From Flavobacteriales bacterium (GTDB taxonomy: Bacteria > Bacteroidota > Bacteroidia > Flavobacteriales > UBA7430): a DNA stretch of 64,000 nucleotides. The position numbers and the translations under genes are program-made. The notes beneath the pieces are model-generated. The model saw only the letters and a program-made list of their open reading frames with translations. It was not told where the DNA came from and made no database searches. The stretch covers positions 55,312-119,311 of the forward strand of contig PAMD01000022.1 in NCBI GenBank assembly GCA_002707145.1. The letters run 5' to 3'. Below are positions 44,902-54,398 of the stretch, piece after piece. How positions within the stretch are numbered: position 1 is the first letter of the stretch; every line of letters begins with the position of its first letter.

Positions 44902-45372
44902 TTATCGGTAATCCTTTAAAGCACGATCTATTTGCCTTTGATCGTCTTTTTGTTTGAGATCATGTCGCTTATCATGTAATTTTTTCCCTTTAGCCAATGC
45001 AATTTCAATTTTGGCCCAACCCTTGGAATTGATAAATAACTTGAGAGGAACAATAGTCACGCCGACGTCTTGCAAGGCTGATTCGAGTTTATCGATCTCT
45101 CTTTTATTAAGCAATAACTTTCTAATTCGTTTTGGTTCATGGTTGTTGTAAGAACCATAACTATACTCGGCAATAAACATTCCTGTCACCCATACCTGAC
45201 TCTGATGAACATAACAAAAAGCCTCCGCCAAATTAGCATTTCCTTCTCGAAGTGATTTTATTTCTGTTCCTAATAATTGAATCCCAGCGGTGAAGAACTC
45301 AAGAAGTTCAAATTCAAACCGAGCTTTCCTGTTAGAAATCGATACCGAAGTAGATTTTATTTTCTTGGCCAT
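44902..45372 (-). CDS. smpB: SsrA-binding protein SmpB
   Basis: Partner of tmRNA in trans-translation rescue. ISNRKARFEFELLEFFTAGIQLLGTEIKSLREGNANLAEAF is the SmpB core and KLFINSKGWAKIEIALAKGKKLHDKR the OB-fold end with basic tail. 156 aa from the ATG at 45372, which overlaps the accC stop by one base (TAATG). An in-frame start at 45393 would add seven residues inside accC. Confidence 0.95.
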   Translation of the reverse strand: MAKKIKSTSVSISNRKARFEFELLEFFTAGIQLLGTEIKSLREGNANLAEAFCYVHQSQVWVTGMFIAEYSYGSYNNHEPKRIRKLLLNKREIDKLESALQDVGVTIVPLKLFINSKGWAKIEIALAKGKKLHDKRHDLKQKDDQRQIDRALKDYR

Positions 45373-46847
45373 TAAGATCTGTTTTTTTTCCAATTAGATT
45401 GATCCGAATGCATCTTTGAAGTAGAAGTACTTTTATATTCACTAAACAGTTTTGAAACATACCAAGCAGCAATCATTTTCTCCTGATTACTAGGAGATTC
45501 CAGTAAATTTGACTTATAATGTTTAGGAACAAAATGAGTGTCAAAATTGCCCGAAATAAAGGAAGGATGTTTCATCACAAAAGCGCCAAAGGGTAATGTA
45601 GTTTGAATACCAACAATTTTATAGTCTGAAATAGCTCGACTCATTCTTCCTAGAGATTCTGCCCGATTTGCCCCATAGGTAATCAACTTTGAGATCATAG
45701 AATCATAAAAAATTGGAATCTCCATACCCTCCTCAAATCCGTCATCTACTCGAACTCCTATCCCACTTGGCCTTGTATATCCTGTCAAAACTCCTATATC
45801 TGGCAAAAAATTATTCGTTGGATCTTCTGCATAAACTCGAAGTTCAATAGCGTGACCCGAAATAGATAAATCTGATTGTTTAAATGCCAACTTCTCCCCT
45901 TTTGCAACTAAAATTTGCTGTTTGACTAGATCTACACCAGTAATCATTTCAGTCACTGGATGTTCTACTTGTAGTCGAGTATTCATTTCAAGAAAGTAGA
46001 AATTCATCTGCTCATCTAATAAAAACTCCACAGTACCAGCACCAAAATAATCGCAGGATCTGGCCACATTCACTGCACATTTACCCATTTTAGATCGAAG
46101 ATTCTCAGTTAATATAGAGGAAGGAGCTTCTTCTACCACTTTTTGGTGACGCCTCTGGATGGAGCACTCTCTTTCGAATAGATGCACTATATTCCCATGT
46201 TTGTCGGCTAAAATCTGGATTTCTATATGTCGGGGCGAAGCAATATATTTTTCAATGAATACTGCGCCATTTCCAAAAGACGAGACGGCCTCACTGACAG
46301 CCAAACCCATTTGTTCTTCAAAATCATTCGCGGACTCTACAACGCGCATTCCTTTCCCTCCCCCCCCCGCAGATGCTTTAATTAATATAGGAAAACCTAT
46401 TACTTTAGCAATATCTTTGGCTTCTTCTATGTTGTCAATGGCATGATCTGTCCCCGGAACCATGGGCACGTTATATTCTTTTACAACCGATTTAGCAGAG
46501 AGCTTATCTCCCATCATCTCGATAGACCTTGCAGAAGGTCCAATAAATTCAATTCCAGATTCATTTACGGCTCGAGTAAATTCTGCATTCTCAGAAAGAA
46601 ACCCATAACCAGGATGAATTGCATCAACATTTAACTTTTTACAGGCTTCGATGATTTTGTCTCCGCAAAGATAGGATTCACTTGATGGCGCTGGCCCCAG
46701 ACAAATGGCTTCGTCCGCATATAAAACATGAGGAGAATATCGATCAGCTTCAGAATAGACCGCTACAGATTTCATTCCCATCTCCTTTACAGATCGCATC
46801 ACTCTTAGAGCAATTTCTCCTCTGTTGGCAACTAAAACTTTTTTCAT
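45372..46847 (-). CDS. accC: Biotin carboxylase subunit of an acyl-CoA carboxylase
   Basis: ATP-grasp enzyme that carboxylates the biotin carrier. VANRGEIALRVMRS opens the chain; SAGGGGKGMRVV is the ATP loop; FIEKYIASPRHIEIQILAD and EMNTRLQVEHPVTEMITG hold the catalytic Glu and Arg. 491 aa, longer than E. coli AccC (449) because of an extended tail, as in the propionyl/acetyl-CoA carboxylases of Bacteroidota. No biotin carrier or carboxyltransferase gene adjoins it, so acetyl- or propionyl-CoA preference is unresolved. Operon with smpB. Confidence 0.9.
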   Translation of the reverse strand: MKKVLVANRGEIALRVMRSVKEMGMKSVAVYSEADRYSPHVLYADEAICLGPAPSSESYLCGDKIIEACKKLNVDAIHPGYGFLSENAEFTRAVNESGIEFIGPSARSIEMMGDKLSAKSVVKEYNVPMVPGTDHAIDNIEEAKDIAKVIGFPILIKASAGGGGKGMRVVESANDFEEQMGLAVSEAVSSFGNGAVFIEKYIASPRHIEIQILADKHGNIVHLFERECSIQRRHQKVVEEAPSSILTENLRSKMGKCAVNVARSCDYFGAGTVEFLLDEQMNFYFLEMNTRLQVEHPVTEMITGVDLVKQQILVAKGEKLAFKQSDLSISGHAIELRVYAEDPTNNFLPDIGVLTGYTRPSGIGVRVDDGFEEGMEIPIFYDSMISKLITYGANRAESLGRMSRAISDYKIVGIQTTLPFGAFVMKHPSFISGNFDTHFVPKHYKSNLLESPSNQEKMIAAWYVSKLFSEYKSTSTSKMHSDQSNWKKNRS

Positions 46848-46952
46848 GACCTATAATTTTGATGCAAAATACAAAAATTATAAGCTAAATTATTACACAA
46901 TTAGTACATTAAAGACTTAGCATTTCGTTATTTTTATAAAAATAATCTTTTA

Positions 46953-49199
46953 ATGAAAAATAACTTTATTTTATTATTTTGTCTTGCCAGCATTATTAAT
47001 ACTTCTTTGTTTGCACAAAACTTCTTCAGTGAGCTCAATTATTCGCCGAAGGATTTAGAGGAAAAAAGATATATTATCCCGAGCAAATTTAAAACTTTTA
47101 AAATCCAACATTTGGGATTAGAAGCTCTTCTTAACAGCGCAAAATTAGACATTGAGACATCTATATCAGAAAGTAAAAAAAATATTACTCTGCCCCTACC
47201 AAATGGTGAAGAAAAAGTGTTCAAATTTATAGAATCTCCCGTAATGTCTCCTATACTTTCTGCAAAATATCCTTCACTCAGAACATACATTGGAGAGAGT
47301 ATTGAAAAAGGAATGACCGTTAGGTTTGACTATAGCCCTAGTTATGGATTTCATGCTATGATTATAGGAGTAAGCGAAGTAATTTTGATAGATCCCTATT
47401 CACTTCACAACCCGAATCATGTGATTTCCTATTACAAAAAAGACTATACAAATAGCGAAAAAAAAGAATTTGAAGAATTGAAACCTCTCTCGAGTTCTCA
47501 CTATGAGCATTACTTAGAGTACAAATCTAACCATCCCGTTCAAGCAAAAAAACAAACTTCAGGAAATGAACTTAAAAACTACCGAATTGCTATTGCATGT
47601 ACACAACAATACTCTAATTTCCATGGAGGGACTACAGAAAGTACACTCGCGGGTATAGTCACTACTATGAATAGAGTAAATCAAATATACGAAAATGAAG
47701 TAGCTATCAGAATGATTTTGGTAGACAACAACGATGAATTGATAGAATACTCCATCAATTGGGGAATGTCCAACAACAATACAGGACAATTAATTAATCA
47801 ATCTCAAGAGGTGATTGAAGAATTTATTGGTAGCGACAATTATGATATTGGACATACCTTTAGCACGGGTGCAGGTGGTCTAGCTTCATTGGGTGTTCCT
47901 TGTAATTCGGACAACAAAGCTAAGGGAGTAACAGGAACAAATTCTCCGATCGGAGATGCTTATGATGTAGATTATGTGGCCCACGAAATTGGGCATCAGT
48001 TTGGAGGTAATCACACATTTAATGGTTCCTCTGGTTCATGTGATGGAAACAGAAACGCTGAGACCGCATATGAACCAGGTAGCGGGAGTACTATTATGGC
48101 ATATGCTGGAATTTGTAGTGGCCATAATATCCAAACTTACAGCGATCCCTATTTTCATCCGGCGAGCTTTGACGAAATTAAATATTATATAAATAGTGCT
48201 TATGGAAGTTCGTGTGCTCTGGTCACTGAAACTGGAAATACTCCTCCTGAAGCTTTTATTGAAGATAAAATCTACACCATACCATTTTATACTGCTTTTG
48301 AATTAGATGGGATAGCCACAGATGCCGATGAAGATGTCATTAGCTATTCATGGATAGAACTAGATCTTGGGCCGTCAGGACATCCAAATAGTCCTTTCAA
48401 TAACGCACCAATATTCAGAGCATTCACCCCTAAAGAAGTATCTAAAAGAATATTTCCTAAAATAAATGACTTAATATATGATATGCAAATCATCGGTGAA
48501 ACTATGCCATCATATGCAAGAACAATGAACTTTAGAATGACTGCAAGAGACAATAGAGCTGGAGGTGGAGGAATTGGTTTTGACGAAACACAGATTATTA
48601 TCACTGAACAATCTGGACCTTTTGAAGTCTTAAAGCCGAATGGATTCGAAACTTGGGGAATCAATAGTACTTTTCCTGTAGAATGGTCTGTAGCAGATAC
48701 AGATCAGGGGGCGGTAAACTCATCGGAGGTAGATATTATATTAATGTACAGAGAATCTGGAGAATGGCTTGAGATAGTTCTAGCAGAAAATGAAATCAAT
48801 GACGGATTTGCCGATGTTTTCGTTCCTAATATGGATGTTTTAATTGGATCACAGAACCGAATCAAAATCAAACCCACAAACAATATTTACTTTGATATTT
48901 CCAACGATCATTTTGCTATCACAGGCATGAGTACTGCAGAAATTGGAAAAGGTCAAATTAATCTTTTCCCCAATCCAAATCAGGGTCAATTTCAAATCTG
49001 TGTGAGTAAAATGGCACAAGAACAAATTTCTATTAACATCATTGACTTAAGTGGTAAAATAATATATAGTAGAATCATTAAACCAATCTCAAACAATGAG
49101 ACTATCGACTTGGAATTAAATAGATTGAATAAGGGACTTTACTTTATAGAGATATTCACAAATGAGGAAAAAGTGACACAGACAATTTCTATTTTCTGA
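46953..49199 (+). CDS. Secreted zinc metalloprotease (metzincin, reprolysin-like) with T9SS tail
   Basis: Secreted protease, 748 aa. Signal peptide 1-21, a propeptide-like N-terminal region (to about 200), then the catalytic domain starting at YRIAIACTQQYSNFHGG with the metzincin zinc site HEIGHQFGGNH (H344, E345, H348, H354) and a downstream Met-turn candidate STIMAYAGIC. After that, beta-sandwich modules (about 430-650), and a Por secretion tail from about 670 (INLFPNPNQGQFQI, LNKGLYFIEIF). The Cys residues around GSSGSCDG and YAGICSGH suggest a disulfide. Exported by Sec, then T9SS. Ends in a shared bidirectional terminator. Confidence 0.9.
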   Translation: MKNNFILLFCLASIINTSLFAQNFFSELNYSPKDLEEKRYIIPSKFKTFKIQHLGLEALLNSAKLDIETSISESKKNITLPLPNGEEKVFKFIESPVMSPILSAKYPSLRTYIGESIEKGMTVRFDYSPSYGFHAMIIGVSEVILIDPYSLHNPNHVISYYKKDYTNSEKKEFEELKPLSSSHYEHYLEYKSNHPVQAKKQTSGNELKNYRIAIACTQQYSNFHGGTTESTLAGIVTTMNRVNQIYENEVAIRMILVDNNDELIEYSINWGMSNNNTGQLINQSQEVIEEFIGSDNYDIGHTFSTGAGGLASLGVPCNSDNKAKGVTGTNSPIGDAYDVDYVAHEIGHQFGGNHTFNGSSGSCDGNRNAETAYEPGSGSTIMAYAGICSGHNIQTYSDPYFHPASFDEIKYYINSAYGSSCALVTETGNTPPEAFIEDKIYTIPFYTAFELDGIATDADEDVISYSWIELDLGPSGHPNSPFNNAPIFRAFTPKEVSKRIFPKINDLIYDMQIIGETMPSYARTMNFRMTARDNRAGGGGIGFDETQIIITEQSGPFEVLKPNGFETWGINSTFPVEWSVADTDQGAVNSSEVDIILMYRESGEWLEIVLAENEINDGFADVFVPNMDVLIGSQNRIKIKPTNNIYFDISNDHFAITGMSTAEIGKGQINLFPNPNQGQFQICVSKMAQEQISINIIDLSGKIIYSRIIKPISNNETIDLELNRLNKGLYFIEIFTNEEKVTQTISIF

Positions 49200-49213
49200 T
49201 TAAAATTTGAGTC

Positions 49214-49242
49214 AAAAAAGGAGACTGAGACTCCTTTTTTTT
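49214..49242 (+). terminator. Bidirectional terminator between the metalloprotease and sucC
   Basis: 10-bp stem AAAAAAGGAG (49214-49223) and CTCCTTTTTT (49231-49240), seven-base loop, with A and T runs giving a U tract in both directions. Located between converging genes. Confidence 0.9.
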
Positions 49243-49260
49243 TAAGATAATAAAATATAT

Positions 49261-50451
49261 CTAGCTTAAAACCTCAGCTACTTTATCTGCAGCCTCCTGA
49301 AGTAATATGACAGAATGAACTTCCAAACCACTTTCATCGATTAACTTTTTAGCTTCACTCGCATTTGTACCTTGTAATCTTACAATTAGTGGTACATTAA
49401 TTTCACCAATATTTTTATAAGCATCTACAATACCTTGCGCAACACGGTCGCATCGAACGATTCCTCCAAAAATATTCACCAATAAGGCTTTTACATTAGA
49501 ATCTTTCAAAATAATTCTAAAGGCTTGTTCCACCCTAGCAGCGTTAGCAGTACCTCCTACATCAAGAAAGTTTGCGGGATTACCACCTGCGTGTTTAATG
49601 ATATCCATGGTAGCCATCGCAAGACCGGCACCGTTTACCATACAGCCGACGTTACCATCTAACTTTACATAACTCAATCCGTATTCATCTGCTTCAACTT
49701 CAGCATCATCTTCTTCTCTGGTGTCCCGCATTTCTGCGTAATCTTTGTGCCGATAAAGTGCATTATCATCAATAGAAACCTTAGCGTCCACGGCTAATAT
49801 TTTATCGTCAGAAGTCTTTAGAACAGGATTAATTTCAAAAAGTGAAGCATCAGAGCCCACATAAGCTTTATACAAATTAGAAACAAACTTGCACATTTCC
49901 TTGAAAGCTTTTCCTTCAAGACCAAGGTTAAAGGCAACTTTACGGCACTGAAACGGCATTAATCCCGAGGAGGGATCAACTTCTTCTGTGAAGATTAAAT
50001 GAGGAGTGTTTTCCGCTACCTCTTCGATATTCATTCCGCCTTCCGTAGAATACATAATCATATTTCTTCCTGAAGCTCGGTTCATAAGAACAGACATATA
50101 AATCTCACTGGTTTCTGTATCTCCAGGGTAATAAACATCTTCTGCTATGAGTATTTGATGAACTGTTTTCCCTTCAGCTGTAGTTTGGGGTGTCACTAGT
50201 TGCATCCCAAGAATATTTTGGGCATGCATTTCAAGCTCATCCAAATTTTTAGCCAACTTTACTCCGCCACCTTTTCCCCGTCCTCCAGCATGAACTTGGG
50301 CTTTTACTATGTGCCAGTCTGTCCCGGTTTCCTGAGTGAGTTGTCTGGCAATATCAATGGCTTGTTTTGGGCTACTTGCCACACGTCCGCGTTGAATACC
50401 TACTCCGTAACTACTTAGTATTTCTTTTCCTTGATATTCGTGTAAATTCAT
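49261..50451 (-). CDS. sucC: Succinyl-CoA synthetase subunit beta
   Basis: ADP/GDP-forming succinate-CoA ligase, TCA cycle. ATP-grasp N-terminus MNLHEYQGKEILSSYGV, KAQVHAGGRGKGGGVKLA, then NGAGLAMATMDIIKHAGGNPANFLDVGGTA and LVNIFGGIVRCDRVAQGI of the C-terminal domain. 396 aa from the ATG at 50451; any upstream extension lies in non-coding sequence. The alpha subunit sucD is not in the window. Own promoter at 50471-50499. Confidence 0.95.
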   Translation of the reverse strand: MNLHEYQGKEILSSYGVGIQRGRVASSPKQAIDIARQLTQETGTDWHIVKAQVHAGGRGKGGGVKLAKNLDELEMHAQNILGMQLVTPQTTAEGKTVHQILIAEDVYYPGDTETSEIYMSVLMNRASGRNMIMYSTEGGMNIEEVAENTPHLIFTEEVDPSSGLMPFQCRKVAFNLGLEGKAFKEMCKFVSNLYKAYVGSDASLFEINPVLKTSDDKILAVDAKVSIDDNALYRHKDYAEMRDTREEDDAEVEADEYGLSYVKLDGNVGCMVNGAGLAMATMDIIKHAGGNPANFLDVGGTANAARVEQAFRIILKDSNVKALLVNIFGGIVRCDRVAQGIVDAYKNIGEINVPLIVRLQGTNASEAKKLIDESGLEVHSVILLQEAADKVAEVLS

Positions 50452-50470
50452 AGTTGTATGTTTAGCTATG

Positions 50471-50499
50471 CAAAAGTAAATTTTTGTGTGGATATTCAA
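50471..50499 (-). promoter_or_regulatory. sucC promoter
   Basis: Minus strand TTG (50499-50497), 18-base spacer, TACTTTTG (50478-50471): matches both Bacteroidota elements, 20 bp before the sucC ATG. Confidence 0.68.
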
Positions 50500-50664
50500 A
50501 AAGAAATCAAGTTGAATCGCAGAAAGATTTACAATTTTTAAATAGAATTTTTCTATAATTAATAAAGAGTAAATCAATGGATAAAAAACCCATAACAAGC
50601 AATAACTAATTCCTTATCTTTTGTGGAAAAATAATTTTACTTTTACTTAAATTTATATCTAAAA

Positions 50665-51777
50665 ATGTCTAACAAATCTCTCTCGGTGCATTATAACAAT
50701 TATCTAGACTTAGATAAAGTACTTAGTGCCCAAAACCCCCTCAGCGGAAAAGGTTCCGAAGCTGCTCACGATGAAATGCTTTTCATCATTATTCACCAAA
50801 CCTATGAATTGTGGTTTAAACAGATCATCCATGAGATGGATTCCGTCATGGATTTACTAAATAAAGAAACTGTAAATGAGGAAAAGTTAGGCCTTTTTGT
50901 TAGTCGATTAGAACGAATAAATACAATCATTGAGACATTGGTGAAACAAATTGATATTTTAGAAACAATGACCTCATTAGATTTTCTAGAATTTAGAAAT
51001 CATTTATCCCCGGCGTCTGGGTTCCAATCCCACCAATTCAGAAAACTAGAAGTAATGTTAGGATTAAAAATAAAAAACAGACACCAGTTTGGGGGATGTC
51101 CCTATCACAGTCAATTTGATGGAGTAAAAAAAGAAGAAATCTTGTCTCTTGAGGAGAATACATCTCTATTTAATCTAGTAGAAAAATGGTTGGAGCGTAT
51201 TCCATTTTTGAATCTCGATGGATTTAATTTTATAAACGAATATGAGGTAGCTGTTAACAAAATGATGGATAATGAGATTCTGAATATTACCACATCAGAT
51301 CATCTCAATTCAGAAGACAAAATTCTTCGAAATAAAATGATTGAAGACAATCGAAAATATTTTGACAAGGTATTTGATGAAAATTCCCACCGTGAAGCAA
51401 TCAAAAAAGGAGAGACTTCTCTTTCCTACAAAGCGACAATGTCTGCCCTACTCATAAATTTGTACAGAGATGAGCCTATCCTTCATCTGCCCTATAAGTT
51501 TTTGAGGAACATCGTGGAAATGGATCATCAAATAGCCACATGGAGGTTCAGACATGTGCAAATGGTAGAAAAAATGCTCGGACAAAAAATTGGAACTGGT
51601 GGATCCTCAGGCCAAGGCTATTTGAAAGAAACTGTTGACAAACACAAATTATTTACTGACTTGACAAATATTTCTACACTGATGATTTCAAGATCATATT
51701 TACCCAAATTACCCAAAACCATAAAAAAGCAACTCGCATTTAACTTTACCACAGATGGAACTCAACTTACAAAATAA
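50665..51777 (+). CDS. kynA: Tryptophan 2,3-dioxygenase
   Basis: Haem enzyme opening the indole ring of L-Trp to N-formylkynurenine, first step of the kynurenine pathway. 370 aa. DEMLFIIIHQTYELWFKQIIHE and SGFQSHQFRKLEVMLG line the haem and substrate pocket; the haem-ligating His is H297 in WRFRHVQMVEKMLG, and GTGGSSG closes the active site. First gene of a seven-gene operon; the SDR gene overlaps its end by 23 bp. No obvious promoter other than a weak TATCTTTT box just upstream (about 50617). Confidence 0.95.
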   Translation: MSNKSLSVHYNNYLDLDKVLSAQNPLSGKGSEAAHDEMLFIIIHQTYELWFKQIIHEMDSVMDLLNKETVNEEKLGLFVSRLERINTIIETLVKQIDILETMTSLDFLEFRNHLSPASGFQSHQFRKLEVMLGLKIKNRHQFGGCPYHSQFDGVKKEEILSLEENTSLFNLVEKWLERIPFLNLDGFNFINEYEVAVNKMMDNEILNITTSDHLNSEDKILRNKMIEDNRKYFDKVFDENSHREAIKKGETSLSYKATMSALLINLYRDEPILHLPYKFLRNIVEMDHQIATWRFRHVQMVEKMLGQKIGTGGSSGQGYLKETVDKHKLFTDLTNISTLMISRSYLPKLPKTIKKQLAFNFTTDGTQLTK

Positions 51778-52534
51778 AAACGCACTAGTTTGTGGTAGCA
51801 CTCAAGGCATTGGCGAATCTTGTGCAAAACAACTTGCCATGCAAGGAGCCAATATAACTCTTCTTGCCAGAAATGAAGATAAATTGAAGCGAGTGCTAGA
51901 TTCTTTAGACACTCGATTAGGACAAAATCATAGCTATATTTGCGCTGATTTTTCTCACAATAGAATCCTTCTAGAAAAACTTAAACAGCTTATAGGTCCG
52001 TTCCATATTTTAATAAATAATACAGGGGGACCAGTAGGAGGTCCGATTGCTTCAGCAGAAATAAATGCTTTTGAAAATGCTTTTAAAATGCATCTAATTA
52101 ACAATCAAATTCTAGTTCAAAAAGTAGTAAATGGGATGAAAGAAGCTGGATTTGGCCGTATTGTAAATATTCTTTCCACCTCTGTAAAAACTCCTATTCC
52201 TGGACTAGGTGTTTCCAACACTATTCGAGCCGCTGTTGCCAATTGGGCAAAAACTTTGTCTTTAGAACTAGGGCAGCACGGAATTACTGTAAATAACGTA
52301 TTGCCGGGATTTACAGACACCCAACGTTTAAAAAGTATTATTTCAAAAAAAGCTAAAAACCTGGGCTTTACAGAAATTGAAATTGCAAATCAAATGAAAG
52401 ATTCAGTGCCTGCAAAAAGATTTGGATTGGCACACGAAACAGCTAATGCTGTAGCATTTCTATGCAGTCCTGCGGCAGCTTATATTAATGGTGTCAACCT
52501 ACCGGTAGACGGGGGGAGAACAGCTAGTTTATAA
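51755..52534 (+). CDS. SDR-family protein with atypical active site, kynurenine operon
   Basis: Short-chain dehydrogenase fold, 259 aa. The cofactor loop is GSTQGIGESCAKQLA, and NNTGG replaces the usual NNAG. By alignment with FabG-type enzymes, the catalytic Tyr and Lys (YxxxK) are Ser and Arg here (SNTIR in PGLGVSNTIRAAVANWAKTLS); a Ser is still present in the preceding strand. That matches the described SDR subgroup with degenerate tetrad. Its place between TDO and the aldehyde dehydrogenase implies a role in kynurenine breakdown but no established pathway step needs it. The ATG at 51755 is the natural start although it overlaps TDO by 23 bp. Confidence 0.82.
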   Translation: MELNLQNKNALVCGSTQGIGESCAKQLAMQGANITLLARNEDKLKRVLDSLDTRLGQNHSYICADFSHNRILLEKLKQLIGPFHILINNTGGPVGGPIASAEINAFENAFKMHLINNQILVQKVVNGMKEAGFGRIVNILSTSVKTPIPGLGVSNTIRAAVANWAKTLSLELGQHGITVNNVLPGFTDTQRLKSIISKKAKNLGFTEIEIANQMKDSVPAKRFGLAHETANAVAFLCSPAAAYINGVNLPVDGGRTASL

Positions 52535-53977
52535 ATGGAAAAAATTCTTAATTATATCAATGGCGAACTTGTAGAGCCAACAAATAAATCCTATTTCGAA
52601 AATTTCGATCCATCAAACGGGACCGCTTATTCTCTGATTCCTGATAGTGAAAAAATAGACATAAATCACGCCGTTGCTGCTGCAAAAGAAGCATTCAAAA
52701 CTTGGACTAAGATTACCAGAAAAGAACGATCTAATATCCTCATGAAATTAGCCGATTGCATAGAAGATTATGCCGAAGAGCTAATTATTGCAGAAAGCAA
52801 GGACAATGGAAAACCAGAATCTTTAGCCAGATCTGTTGATATTCCTCGTGCCTCGGAAAATTTTAGATTTTTTGCTACAGCTATTCTTCATGAACAATCA
52901 GAGGTTCACGACATGGACGGAAAAGCTTTGAACTATACATTGAGAAAACCCCTTGGCGTTGCCGCATGTATTTCCCCCTGGAATCTTCCACTATACCTAC
53001 TTACATGGAAAATAGCACCGGCACTAGCAACAGGAAATACCGTGGTAGCTAAACCCTCTGAAATAACTCCAATGACAGCATTTTTACTGAGTAAAATATG
53101 CATTGAAGCAGGGCTTCCCAAAGGAGTGTTAAATATTGTGCATGGATATGGATCTAAAATAGGAGATGTACTTACAGGACATCCAGACACGCCGATTGTT
53201 TCATTTACCGGTGGAACAGTTACCGGAAAGCATATTGCTGGTATTACTGCACCGATGTTTAAAAAAATATCTCTGGAATTGGGAGGCAAAAATCCGACGA
53301 TTATTTTTGCTGATGCAAAGTTCGACAAGACTGTAAAAATGGCTATTAAAGCCTCTTTCTCAAATCAAGGGCAAATCTGTCTCTGCGGTTCTAGAATATT
53401 TGTTGAACAATCTATTTATACTCGATTTAAAAAAGAATTTGTAGCCCAAACATCTCAATTACTTGTAGGAGATCCCAAAAATGAGAAAACAAATCTAGGT
53501 GCTATAGTATCCAAAGATCATATGGAAAAAATTCTTTCTAAAATTAAGCAAGCGAAAGAGTTGGGGGGAACAATATTGACTGGAGGAGAAAGACAAATTA
53601 TTCCTGGTGATTTAGAAAATGGTTATTACATAAGACCCACTGTAATTGAGGGATTGTCCTCAGATTGCATAATCAATCAAGAAGAAATTTTCGGTCCAGT
53701 TGTGAGCTTAATTCCTTTTCAAAATGAAGAAGAGGTCATTACATTGGCTAACTCGACGAAATATGGTCTTGCTGCAAGTATATTTACGGAAAACATTTCC
53801 AGAGGCCACCGAATGGCGTCTGAAATTGATTCAGGCTTAATCTGGATAAATACCTGGCTTCTTAGAGATTTACGTATTCCATTTGGAGGAATGAAACAAT
53901 CCGGAATGGGCAGAGAGGGAGGGTTTAAGTCATTACAATTCTTTACAGAACCAAAAAATGTCTGTGTAAAAATATAA
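52535..53977 (+). CDS. Aldehyde dehydrogenase, likely 2-aminomuconic 6-semialdehyde dehydrogenase
   Basis: NAD-dependent aldehyde dehydrogenase, 480 aa. PWNLPLYLLTWKIAPALATGNTVVAKPSE, the Glu-containing LELGGKNPTIIF, the catalytic C282 in NQGQICLCGSRIF and EIFGPVVSLIPF are all intact. The muconic semialdehyde assignment rests on its operon, where the next gene is a RidA-type aminomuconate deaminase-like protein. Starts directly after the SDR stop. Confidence 0.85.
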   Translation: MEKILNYINGELVEPTNKSYFENFDPSNGTAYSLIPDSEKIDINHAVAAAKEAFKTWTKITRKERSNILMKLADCIEDYAEELIIAESKDNGKPESLARSVDIPRASENFRFFATAILHEQSEVHDMDGKALNYTLRKPLGVAACISPWNLPLYLLTWKIAPALATGNTVVAKPSEITPMTAFLLSKICIEAGLPKGVLNIVHGYGSKIGDVLTGHPDTPIVSFTGGTVTGKHIAGITAPMFKKISLELGGKNPTIIFADAKFDKTVKMAIKASFSNQGQICLCGSRIFVEQSIYTRFKKEFVAQTSQLLVGDPKNEKTNLGAIVSKDHMEKILSKIKQAKELGGTILTGGERQIIPGDLENGYYIRPTVIEGLSSDCIINQEEIFGPVVSLIPFQNEEEVITLANSTKYGLAASIFTENISRGHRMASEIDSGLIWINTWLLRDLRIPFGGMKQSGMGREGGFKSLQFFTEPKNVCVKI

Positions 53978-53981
53978 AACT

Positions 53982-54398
53982 ATGGAAAAAATTAAATTCA
54001 ACAGCGAAAGAGCTCCCCAAGCAGTTGGTCTATATCCTCATGCAAGAAAAGTGGGGCAATTGCTTTTTCTGTCTGGCGTAGGCCCCCGAGTACCTGACTC
54101 TTCAGACATACCAGGGGTCACTCTAAACGACAAAGGTGAAATAGAAAATTATGATATTGAAAAGCAATGCCATTCAGTTTTCACGAACATCAAATATATT
54201 CTAGAGGACTCTGGGTCTTCTTGGGACAATATTATTGATGTGACCGTTTTTCTGACTAATATGAAAAATGACTTCAAAATATACAATAAAATTTATGCCG
54301 AATATTTTAAAGACAACTTACCATGTCGAACTACAGTGGAAATAAATTGCTTACCCACTCCCATCGGAATTGAACTTAAAGTCATAGCGACACTCTAA
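53982..54398 (+). CDS. RidA-family protein, likely 2-aminomuconate deaminase
   Basis: 138 aa, single-domain RidA (YjgF) trimer-forming fold. SERAPQAVGLYPHARKVG, LFLSGVGPRVPDSSDIPGV and the substrate Arg in LPCRTTVEINCLPTPIGIELKV resemble the 2-aminomuconate deaminase group more than generic enamine deaminases. It would convert 2-aminomuconate to 4-oxalocrotonate with release of ammonia. The neighbouring dehydrogenase makes its presumed substrate. Starts 4 bp after the aldehyde dehydrogenase; ends TAATG with the cyclase gene. Confidence 0.85.
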   Translation: MEKIKFNSERAPQAVGLYPHARKVGQLLFLSGVGPRVPDSSDIPGVTLNDKGEIENYDIEKQCHSVFTNIKYILEDSGSSWDNIIDVTVFLTNMKNDFKIYNKIYAEYFKDNLPCRTTVEINCLPTPIGIELKVIATL

